Assembly: GCA_035654135.1 (NCBI GenBank)
Contig: DASRXN010000044.1
Coordinates: forward strand, 1 to 12,501
Origin: Fen-999 sp035654135
GTDB taxonomy: Bacteria; Pseudomonadota; Gammaproteobacteria; Burkholderiales; Rhodocyclaceae
Reading direction: 5' to 3'
Length of the DNA: 12,501 bases
Notes under the pieces: model-generated
What the model saw: the letters and a program-made list of their open reading frames with translations, nothing else
Told to the model about the DNA's origin: nothing
Database searches by the model: none
Shown here: positions 6,561-12,501 of the stretch, one piece after another
How the letters are laid out: each line of letters begins with the position of its first letter
How positions within the stretch are numbered: position 1 is the first letter of the stretch
Position numbers and translations under genes: made by a program

Positions 6561-8117
6561 TTAGCGCGAAGGAATACCGGCGAGGACTGCGGTCGGCCAG
6601 TGCGCCAAGATGCGGGTGCCTTGCCCCACGACCGTTTCGAGGACACAACTGCCACCTGAGAGGCGTGCGCGTTCCTGCATGCTGCGCAGACCGAGCCCTT
6701 GGCGCGAGGCTGTTTTCAGACTGGTGGGATCGAAGCCCTGGCCGTTATCCTCGATGATCAGTGCCAAGGTGTCGTCGTTGTGGGTGATTGCGACGCGAAT
6801 TTTGTCGGCGCCAGCATGTTTGACGATGTTGGCGGTGGCCTCCTGCAAGATGCGAAAGATGGCGGTCTTCAGGGGAGGCGGAATATGCTCTTCCTTGACA
6901 TTGAATTCTTTGCTTACTCGGATCTGGTGGCAGGTGGTTTCGAATTCTCTGAAGAACCAGGAGAGCGTGGGTAGGATGCCGAGATCGTCCAGTGTGGACG
7001 GACGCAGGTTCATTGACACTCGCTGCACCTCCGCTAGCGTATCCTTGACCTTGCCGCTGAGCCGTTGCAAAACGTCGCTGGCGGCCGCGGTATCGCCTTG
7101 CCCGATGGATTTGCTGGCATTGTCGATGGACAGCCTGATCAAGCTCAGGGACTGGCCGATCACATCGTGCAAGTCAGCCGCGATGCGCCGCCGCTCGATC
7201 TCCTGGATGTCGAGCAGTTGCCCCGAAAGTCGCTGTAATTCTTCCTGCGTTCGGCGCAAGGTCGCTTCCGCTTCGACCCAGGCGGTCATGTTCTGTTCAA
7301 CGACAGAGAAACCTATTGGCTGTCCATCCGGTCGTTTGTGTGCGATGAGTACTTGGTTGGTAGGTATCCTGTGGTCATCCTGGGTTATCAATGTTGCCGG
7401 GCCGCTCCAGACATCCTGAGCCAAGGCGAAGGGCAGGGCTTCGTGAATGAGAACCTGTCGGGCCTCCTCGGTCAGGCAATCGTCGAGGCTCGGCAGGGTC
7501 GAGGCATCCTCGCTCAAGCCCAGCATCTTTCGTCCAGCCTCGTTTAGGTAAAAGAAATTTCTATTGGCATCAGCCATGCCAATTAAATTCGGGGTACGAC
7601 TGAGGATGGTCAACAAGCGTGCCTGCACGTCCTCACTCTGTCGGCGCTTGGCGACTTCCTGCACGATACACAGGCGCAGGCTGCTTTTAAGGCAGAGTAC
7701 GCCCTTTTCTGAACGGTCCAGCTCGCTGACATCGTCAACGGATATTAAGGCCTTGGCTTCGCCAAGACCCCGATTCTCATTTTCGACAATCGGCTGGACG
7801 TTGATTGCTACGTGGCGTCCCAGCTTGGGATCGAACCCTTCCAGATGAGACCGATGGCCATTGTTCAGGCTGCCCCAAGCTTCCTGCTCGAATTCGGACA
7901 GTGGGCAATTCGGCATTTTGCAGTCAGGATGCAGGAGTTCATGCAGGGACGGATTTGCTGCCACAACCTCTGAAACCTGGCCCAGTCCCCAGCGCTCTAC
8001 CGTTCGGTTGGCACGGATAATCCTGCCCTGTCCATCCACGAGGCAGAGAATAAGTGGAATTGAGTCAGCGAAAAACTCCCATTGGCGATGAGAATTCGTG
8101 TTGGTCCCCTCGTCCAT
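6561..8117 (-). CDS. Soluble NarL-type sensor histidine kinase, PAS-PAS-HisKA_3-HATPase_c
   Basis: 518 residues with no membrane helix, so a cytoplasmic sensor. A first PAS domain (about 13-130) begins EFFADSIPLILCLVD and holds a cysteine pair in HPDCKMPNCPL (C66, C71). A second PAS domain (about 165-285) contains PNLIGMADANRNFFYLN. A short coiled linker leads to the HisKA_3 dimerisation box RRRIAADLHDVIGQSLS with the phospho-acceptor His317. The ATPase domain has an N box at QEATANIVKHA (N430), G1 at EDNGQGFD (457-463) and G2 at GLGLRSMQERARLSGG (474-489). All catalytic pieces are intact. This family phosphorylates LuxR/NarL-type regulators, and none is encoded in the window. It lies 87 bases behind the SCO gene on the same strand and may be co-transcribed with it. 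The signal is unknown; redox or metal sensing through the cysteines is a guess. Confidence 0.88.
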   Translation of the reverse strand: MDEGTNTNSHRQWEFFADSIPLILCLVDGQGRIIRANRTVERWGLGQVSEVVAANPSLHELLHPDCKMPNCPLSEFEQEAWGSLNNGHRSHLEGFDPKLGRHVAINVQPIVENENRGLGEAKALISVDDVSELDRSEKGVLCLKSSLRLCIVQEVAKRRQSEDVQARLLTILSRTPNLIGMADANRNFFYLNEAGRKMLGLSEDASTLPSLDDCLTEEARQVLIHEALPFALAQDVWSGPATLITQDDHRIPTNQVLIAHKRPDGQPIGFSVVEQNMTAWVEAEATLRRTQEELQRLSGQLLDIQEIERRRIAADLHDVIGQSLSLIRLSIDNASKSIGQGDTAAASDVLQRLSGKVKDTLAEVQRVSMNLRPSTLDDLGILPTLSWFFREFETTCHQIRVSKEFNVKEEHIPPPLKTAIFRILQEATANIVKHAGADKIRVAITHNDDTLALIIEDNGQGFDPTSLKTASRQGLGLRSMQERARLSGGSCVLETVVGQGTRILAHWPTAVLAGIPSR

Positions 8118-8204
8118 AACCCTGTCCCCATTTCTAGGTGCCTAGCTCATGCTCCCTATTGCCATTGTCGGCTGGAGTGGCTGGGATGGCAACAAGGACC
8201 AGTG

Positions 8205-8852
8205 TTACTGGCGCATGGCGAGCCGGCGATACTCCTCAACCAGTTCATTGGCGCTGCTTAGGCCATCGAGCCTTGTCCACGGTTGATCGGGGTCGACGCG
8301 CATGAAAGTGGCCGCCACATGGTCCATTTTGTCGCCGCGGTAGACCGAGAAAGCGCGTTGGATGGCCACGCTGTCGTTCAGGTTGCCGGTGAGCATGGTC
8401 CAGTTCGTCCCGACATCAAAACTTCGGGCGTAACTCTTCAAACGCTTGGGTGTGTCGTACTCGGGGTCGATGGAGATCGATACCAGGCGCACCGCTTGGC
8501 CTAACTTCGTTTGGATCTGTGAGAAGACGCCGGTCATGGCAGGACAAACTGACGTGCAACTGGTGTAAATGAAGTTGAGGATGAGCGGCTCCCTTTTGCC
8601 GAGGAACTCACGCATGGAAATAGGTTTGTCGTTCATGTCCTTTAATACGACATCTGGCACCTCGTAACGTGCCAGGCTTTTTACCGCATGTGTGGCAGTG
8701 GCCGTCATCATCTCGTGATGATGGTGATGGTCCATTGTCATTTTCTCTTTTCCGGCGGCAGATTCTCCGGCAATGGCGGATCCGGATGCATTCATGATGG
8801 CCGCAAGCGCCAGCAATGTCATAGGGAATCGACGGCTCCTGGGTTTCATCAT
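8205..8852 (-). CDS. SCO1/SenC family copper chaperone, periplasmic
   Basis: A 215-residue thioredoxin-fold protein with the SCO copper site: C99-TSV-C103 (YTSCTSVCP) and the distant histidine H178 (KMDHVAATFMRVD). The phrases PLILNFIYTSCTSVCPAM and VSISIDPEYDTPKRLKSYA are typical of the family, which binds copper and delivers it to copper enzymes. A signal peptide (KPRSRR, then LLALAAIM, cleavage near AIA/G at about 28) is followed by a histidine/methionine-rich stretch, MTMDHHHHHEMM (38-49), a likely extra metal-binding arm. Start: ATG at 8852 (MMKPRSRR) gives the best signal peptide; ATG at 8864 and GTG at 8888 are possible. It is divergent from the oxidase genes, which suggests it metallates those oxidases rather than cytochrome oxidase, though the usual role is not excluded. 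Confidence 0.88.
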   Translation of the reverse strand: MMKPRSRRFPMTLLALAAIMNASGSAIAGESAAGKEKMTMDHHHHHEMMTATATHAVKSLARYEVPDVVLKDMNDKPISMREFLGKREPLILNFIYTSCTSVCPAMTGVFSQIQTKLGQAVRLVSISIDPEYDTPKRLKSYARSFDVGTNWTMLTGNLNDSVAIQRAFSVYRGDKMDHVAATFMRVDPDQPWTRLDGLSSANELVEEYRRLAMRQ

Positions 8853-8957
8853 CTCAGTTCCCATATTCTCACTGGAATTGCAACCCACTTTAGCGCGTCC
8901 GTTGGTAGCTGGCGCTGGGTGGAATCCTGTATTTGCTATTACGGTGTTGCCGGTAAA

Positions 8958-8989
8958 GCGAAAAGCTTTCGCAATCCTGCATTCAGGAT
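8958..8989. repeat. Two adjacent short inverted repeats, candidate operator
   Basis: GCGAAA-AGC-TTTCGC (8958-8972) has 6-base perfect arms. One base later, ATCCTG-CATT-CAGGAT (8974-8989) also has 6-base perfect arms. The two lie side by side in the spacer between the divergent copper genes. They could be binding sites for a dimeric regulator or small RNA hairpins in a leader. They do not match a copper-regulator site that I can recall with certainty. Confidence 0.4.
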
Positions 8990-9107
8990 AGGAGGGTACG
9001 GTTCCTCGAGTGAGGGTATTCCTCCATAACAGAGTAGTAATGGTACTAGCGCGTCTGGAAGTTCCACCCCACTGCCTTCCATCCTTCTTGATCCGATACT
9101 GTGGTCA

Positions 9108-9132
9108 CGCCTGCGGCATTGTGTCGCAGGCG
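9108..9132. repeat. Perfect 8-base inverted repeat with 9-base loop
   Basis: CGCCTGCG (9108-9115) and CGCAGGCG (9125-9132) are exact reverse complements around a GCATTGTGT loop, about 100 bases before the first oxidase start. The stem is GC-rich and would form a stable RNA hairpin if transcribed. There is no T-run after it on either strand, so a classical terminator is unlikely. An operator or a 5' leader structure is more plausible. Confidence 0.45.
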
Positions 9133-9216
9133 GATATGTTGAATCAGGGATTGATGATGGCCGATCGGTATTGGGCCGCATGGTCAAACCGCCCAGACCC
9201 GTGAATGGCAGAAGAA

Positions 9217-9224
9217 TAGGAGGT
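9217..9224 (+). promoter_or_regulatory. Strong ribosome binding site fixing the oxidase start
   Basis: TAGGAGGT lies 6 bases before the ATG at 9231 and decides between that start and the ATG at 9171, which lacks such a site and would bury the signal peptide behind 20 extra residues. Confidence 0.8.
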
Positions 9225-9230
9225 GCCGAG

Positions 9231-10766
9231 ATGTTGTTAAACCTTTCCAGATTCTGTCACCTGCTGCCCGCGTTGCTATTGTCTTTCTTCGCGGTTGATG
9301 CAAGTGCCCAGTCTTTCCGCGTTCAGTGCCCGAAGGCGACCACTCTGCATCCTGCGGTCGCGCCGACTGCAAGCAATCCTACCGGGGCCAATCCGGGTAT
9401 CAAATGCCAACAAATTTCTGGCGGCGACGGTTTCGCGACCATGGCTGACGGGACGCAAACCTATTTGTTTGCCTTTGGGCCCTTGTCCGGCATGGCCGAC
9501 ATCGTCAAGGGATTGCCAGGCACTCAACCCGCATCGGTGTTCAATGCCGACTCCACCGTTCCGGCCAATGCGGCCGCCATCACGATCGGTGCACCCTATG
9601 CAGGATATACATTCAATGGTGTGGTCGGGATGGTGCCTGATCCTGAGTCGGTGCCGGCGAACCAGCTTGATGGTCACGTCGACCCCCGCCTGATCATGGA
9701 CGTCGGTGTGCTCAACGGCAGCCAACCGGCGCCCCTAATGGCGATCGACGAGGATGACGAATTCTTCCTGACGCTGACCAATGTCGGTCAAATCATGCGG
9801 CCCGACCTGTTCGAGCAGCACACCGTGCACTTCCATGGCTATCCGAACGCCTCCTCCTTCTTTGACGGTGTACCGGATGCCTCTGTGGCCATCAACATTG
9901 GCGGCAGCTTTACCTACTACTACCTGGCGCCGGAGGCCGGCACCTACTTCTGGCACTGCCATATCACGCCGCCCGAGCACTTGCAGATGGGCATGGTCGG
10001 GCAGATCTACGTCCGGCCCCGGCAGAATCGCCTGGCGGCGGGCGCCAGCCTATATACCGGGCTCGTGGCGCAGCAGACCGACAAGCGGACAAAGTGCGAC
10101 AGTACGGAAATCCTCTGTTCCAACCCGGTGCCGCCGAGCAACAACGGCGCAACCCGCGTGGCCGGAAAGTTGTACGCCTACAACGACGGCGATGGTTCGA
10201 CCGCGTATGACGTCGAATACCCGCTCCAAATGATGGGCTTCGACCCGAACTTCCATTTTGTCGGCATGACCTTCAATCCGGAAACCTTTACCGATTTGAA
10301 GGACAAGTATTTCTTGCTGAATGGCCGGGGCTATCCGGACACGATCAGCCCTGGGCCGCTGAAGACGCAGGCGGCGGACGGTGTCGAGCGTCACTCGCAG
10401 CCCCTGTCGGCACTCATCAGGATTCCCGCGGGCGGCAAGGCACTGTTGCGCATTTCCGATCTCAATGTGAGCGAGTTCCACACGCTGGCGTCGCTGGGCA
10501 TGCCGATGCGCGTCATAGCCCTCAATGCCAGGCTGTTGCGTGATCAGGACGGCAACAACATGGCCTATGACACCAACTCGATCACGCTTGGCGGCGGTGA
10601 ATCTCTCGATGTGATCCTGGACGCGAGCAAGCCGGAGTATGCGGCCTGCACTGCAGCCAATCCCTGCACGTTCTATCTCTACACGCCGCAGATGGATCAT
10701 CTGTCGAACGACGCCGAGAACTTCGGCGGCATGATGACCGAGATCATTGTCGGCCCAAATTCCTAG
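9231..10766 (+). CDS. Multicopper-oxidase-like exported protein 1 (ligands kept in N-terminal cupredoxin region)
   Basis: 511 residues with a signal peptide (h-region LLPALLLSFF, cleavage near ASA/Q at 26). The N-terminal cupredoxin region carries a full copper set: H197-TV-H200-F-H202-G and, after GTYFW, H242-C243-H244, H250 and M255. C243, H250, M255 and H197 are the expected type 1 ligands. H200, H202, H242 and H244 are two of the four HxH pairs of a trinuclear site. The spacing from HCH to the next His is five residues instead of the usual three. The C-terminal cupredoxin region aligns with that of the next protein but has lost its ligands: HxxHxH is reduced to H417 alone and HSH is replaced by T485-P-Q487. 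Six other mature cysteines could form disulfides. It is followed after 10 bases by the second oxidase gene. Substrate unknown. Confidence 0.85.
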   Translation: MLLNLSRFCHLLPALLLSFFAVDASAQSFRVQCPKATTLHPAVAPTASNPTGANPGIKCQQISGGDGFATMADGTQTYLFAFGPLSGMADIVKGLPGTQPASVFNADSTVPANAAAITIGAPYAGYTFNGVVGMVPDPESVPANQLDGHVDPRLIMDVGVLNGSQPAPLMAIDEDDEFFLTLTNVGQIMRPDLFEQHTVHFHGYPNASSFFDGVPDASVAINIGGSFTYYYLAPEAGTYFWHCHITPPEHLQMGMVGQIYVRPRQNRLAAGASLYTGLVAQQTDKRTKCDSTEILCSNPVPPSNNGATRVAGKLYAYNDGDGSTAYDVEYPLQMMGFDPNFHFVGMTFNPETFTDLKDKYFLLNGRGYPDTISPGPLKTQAADGVERHSQPLSALIRIPAGGKALLRISDLNVSEFHTLASLGMPMRVIALNARLLRDQDGNNMAYDTNSITLGGGESLDVILDASKPEYAACTAANPCTFYLYTPQMDHLSNDAENFGGMMTEIIVGPNS

Positions 10767-10776
10767 GAGCGTAGCC

Positions 10777-12351
10777 ATGCGAGACACGAAATCTTTGATC
10801 GGGCGGCTCCTGAGCGGTGCTACGGTTGCGTTCGCCTCGCTACTCGCCGCCGCCGCGCACGCGGCCTCGCCCGGCATTACGGGCCCGAGCTTCGACCTGA
10901 CCGCTGGCCCGGGCTATGTTTCCCAACCTGACGGGTCGAGTGTGTATTCCTGGGGTTACGGTTGCAACACGGCGCCAAGCGGATACCTGCCGGCGACGAT
11001 TCCGGGCGCCAGCTGTTCGACCATGCAACTCCCCGGCCCGACCCTGATCGTCAATCAGGGTGATAGCGTTTCCGTGACGCTGCACAACAACTTGCCGGCG
11101 GCGGCCGGCAACACGTCGATCCTCTTCCCCGGCTTCGATGTCTCGACCAGTGGGGGTGCTCCAGGCATTCTTACGCGCGAGGCGTTAGTTGGTGGAACCG
11201 TCACCTACAACTTCACGGCCCCGAAGCCGGGCACGTACACCTACTACAGTGGTACGCGCGGTGATCTGCAGGTCGAGATGGGACTCTATGGTGCATTGAT
11301 CGTCTTGCCGACACTCAATGGCGGAATTCCGACGGGCTACACCACGCCTACGGGCTATCCCGTGACGTGCCATGCCGCCGGTGCAACGCTGCCGAACGGG
11401 CACCCGGATTTCAGACTCTCTTCAGCGGCGTACAACCATCCGTCGGCCTGTTACGACCGTGAATATCTGTTCCAGTTTTCCGAGATTGATCCAGTGATTC
11501 ACCGCCAGGCCGAAGAGCAGGCGGGCCTGCCCTGCACTCAGACAACCGGCTGCATGGTCGTTGCCACAGAGCCGTACGTGCCAGCCTATTTCATGGTCAA
11601 TGGCCGTTCGATGCCCGATCTGATGGATCCGAATTATGCCGTTCAGTATCCGCATCAGCCGTACAACGGCAACCCGCACATGCATCCGGGCGAACTGGTG
11701 TTGTTGCGCATCATCGGCACCGGTCGTTGGCAGCATCCGTTCCACGAGCACGGCAACCACGTTCGCGTGCTGGCGCGGGACGGCAACCTGATGTTGACGC
11801 CTTCCTCGAACAAGCTGGCCGGTCCGCTGCTGTTCACGACCACGACGACGCCCGGCCAGACCATCGACGGCATCTTTCAATGGACCGGCAAGGGACTGAA
11901 CTGGGATGTCTATGCGCACACCACCGGGCACACTGAGCCGTGCATTGCTGACAACAACGGCTATTACACCACCGGCAGCGGCGCTGCACCCACGGCGCCG
12001 AACTACTACGAGTGGTGCGCAGACCATGAAAAGCCGCTTGAATCGAAGCCTTTTGGTCAAGTCGGCAGCGGCGGCCCCGTTACGCTGCCCGATCCGAACA
12101 TCTTTGCCAACGGTCCCTGGTATGGCGGCAGCCCTTATCTGGGCCCGGACGCGACGCAGCGTTCGGTCGGCAGCACGCCAATTCCCCCGTCAGGAACTGT
12201 CTCCAATAGCCCGACCGAAGAGGCCGGCTATGCGTTTATGTGGCACTCCCACAACGAAAGGGAGATTACGACCAACAACGCTTTCCCGGGTGGAATGATG
12301 ATGATGATGCTCGTGGATCCGTGGGTCTTCACCATCGTCGAAGCGAATTGA
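10777..12351 (+). CDS. Multicopper-oxidase-like exported protein 2 (ligands kept in C-terminal cupredoxin region)
   Basis: 524 residues with a signal peptide (cleavage near AHA/A at about 29). The N-terminal cupredoxin repeat is recognisable (GPTLIVNQGDSVSVTLHNNLP, GTYTYYSG, VEMGLYGALIV) but has no copper ligands: L116-F-P118-G stands where HxHG is expected and Y157-S-G159 where HCH is expected. The C-terminal region keeps H320-PF-H323-E-H325-GN-H328 and W489-H490-S-H492, followed by FPGGMMMMM. Serine replaces the type 1 cysteine, so it probably has no type 1 copper of its own. About 160 residues separate the two motifs, with a Cys- and His-bearing insertion (H381, H385, C389, C414). Start: ATG at 10777, with AGGAG (10765-10769) overlapping the upstream stop, 7 bases spacing. 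An ATG at 10747 inside the previous gene is possible but would spoil the signal peptide. Confidence 0.85.
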   Translation: MRDTKSLIGRLLSGATVAFASLLAAAAHAASPGITGPSFDLTAGPGYVSQPDGSSVYSWGYGCNTAPSGYLPATIPGASCSTMQLPGPTLIVNQGDSVSVTLHNNLPAAAGNTSILFPGFDVSTSGGAPGILTREALVGGTVTYNFTAPKPGTYTYYSGTRGDLQVEMGLYGALIVLPTLNGGIPTGYTTPTGYPVTCHAAGATLPNGHPDFRLSSAAYNHPSACYDREYLFQFSEIDPVIHRQAEEQAGLPCTQTTGCMVVATEPYVPAYFMVNGRSMPDLMDPNYAVQYPHQPYNGNPHMHPGELVLLRIIGTGRWQHPFHEHGNHVRVLARDGNLMLTPSSNKLAGPLLFTTTTTPGQTIDGIFQWTGKGLNWDVYAHTTGHTEPCIADNNGYYTTGSGAAPTAPNYYEWCADHEKPLESKPFGQVGSGGPVTLPDPNIFANGPWYGGSPYLGPDATQRSVGSTPIPPSGTVSNSPTEEAGYAFMWHSHNEREITTNNAFPGGMMMMMLVDPWVFTIVEAN

Positions 12352-12367
12352 GGCGAGGAGAAATGCA

Positions 12368-12501
12368 ATGACAACCCATACGTTCAATGCACGTCTGATC
12401 AAGTCAGCCCTCGCGGCAGCATCCTCCGCGCTTCTCTTGGTCAGTGGTCTGGCGGTCGCTCAAAGTGCCGTTACCCTGACTGCGGCGCCAACGACGGCGA
12501 C
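12368..12501 (+). CDS. Start of a third exported protein, probably another multicopper oxidase (truncated by window)
   Basis: The first 44 codons are visible. The start ATG at 12368 follows AGGAG (12356-12360) with 7 bases spacing, 16 bases after the second oxidase stop. An ATG at 12363 opens a frame that stops after two codons and is ignored. The translation begins MTTHTFNARLIKSALAAAS, has a hydrophobic core LLLVSGLAVA and a likely cleavage after VAQS or AVA. The mature part starts AVTLTAAPTTA, which resembles the LTAGPG opening of the second oxidase and the LTAAPTT opening I recall from bacterial multicopper oxidases. The copper motifs lie beyond the edge, so the family call is inference from operon position and this short resemblance. 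Confidence 0.6.
   Translation, partial: MTTHTFNARLIKSALAAASSALLLVSGLAVAQSAVTLTAAPTTA

Larger units (their letters stand above)
8853..9230. promoter_or_regulatory. Divergent spacer between SCO gene and oxidase operon
   Basis: 378 bases separate the divergently transcribed SCO (minus) and oxidase (plus) genes, so promoters for both should lie here. I found no pair of boxes good enough to name as a sigma-70 promoter on either strand, and no sigma-54 signature. The region holds three inverted repeats, listed separately. An open frame at 9010-9204 (plus, GTG start, 64 codons) has no usable ribosome site at proper spacing and no recognisable protein character, so I do not call it. Confidence 0.5.

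Noticed and set aside
6434..6655. Small minus-strand open frame between kinase and gspG
   Set aside because: It overlaps the kinase end in another frame, is rich in K, R and S without a recognisable motif, and has no good ribosome site.
6610..7419. Open frame on the plus strand (269 codons)
   Set aside because: Antisense to the kinase HATPase and HisKA_3 parts, Ser/Arg/Cys-rich as typical of shadow frames.
8159..8192. Inverted repeat TTGCCAT/ATGGCAA between SCO and kinase
   Set aside because: Only 7 bases with a 20-base loop and no T-run; could arise by chance and does not show a terminator.
9010..9204. 64-codon plus-strand frame in the divergent spacer
   Set aside because: GTG start with an AGGAGGG 14 bases upstream, too far; no protein family character and it contains the 8-base hairpin.
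10050..10877. Minus-strand open frame (275 codons) across the first oxidase
   Set aside because: Antisense to a gene with clear copper motifs; composition is that of a shadow frame.

Overview
The window reads as a bacterial chromosome segment of fairly high GC content, with close gene packing and Gram-negative features: a type II secretion-like operon, a lipoprotein, Sec signal peptides and an SCO copper chaperone. The gene set fits a proteobacterium, and the secretion operon resembles those I recall from Betaproteobacteria, but no rRNA or marker gene is present to prove the lineage. No tRNA, rRNA, insertion sequence or CRISPR array was seen.

Left part (1-6288, minus strand): one tightly coupled operon runs leftwards. 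It encodes a GspG-like major pseudopilin, the GspF platform protein, the GspE ATPase, a PilM/GspL-cytoplasmic-like protein, a PilN-like protein, a PilO/GspM-like protein, a PilP/GspC-like protein, and the start of a TPR lipoprotein that is probably the secretin. Several junctions are ATGA overlaps or 2 to 20 base contacts. The design is a hybrid: pseudopilin, platform protein and ATPase of type II secretion, with an inner-membrane bridge split into separate genes as in type IV pili.

Middle (6289-9230): a 272-base gap, then a soluble PAS-PAS-HisKA_3-HATPase sensor kinase (minus) and an SCO1/SenC copper chaperone with a histidine/methionine-rich leader segment (minus). A 378-base divergent spacer with three inverted repeats follows.

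Right part (9231-12501, plus strand): two complete multicopper-oxidase-like genes and the first 44 codons of a third exported protein, each with a strong Shine-Dalgarno sequence and a signal peptide. The two complete proteins are related, but their copper ligands are lost in a complementary way. The first keeps its ligands only in the N-terminal cupredoxin region, the second only in the C-terminal region. Together they supply the four HxH pairs of one trinuclear site plus one type 1 site.

Taken together, a reasonable hypothesis is a copper-dependent extracellular oxidase, loaded with the help of the SCO protein, controlled by the kinase, exported by Sec and moved across the outer membrane by the type II-like system. 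I recall a comparable pairing of an atypical type II system with a secreted multicopper protein in Geobacter (OxpG/OmpB). The substrate (Mn(II), Fe(II), organic or other) cannot be read from the sequence.
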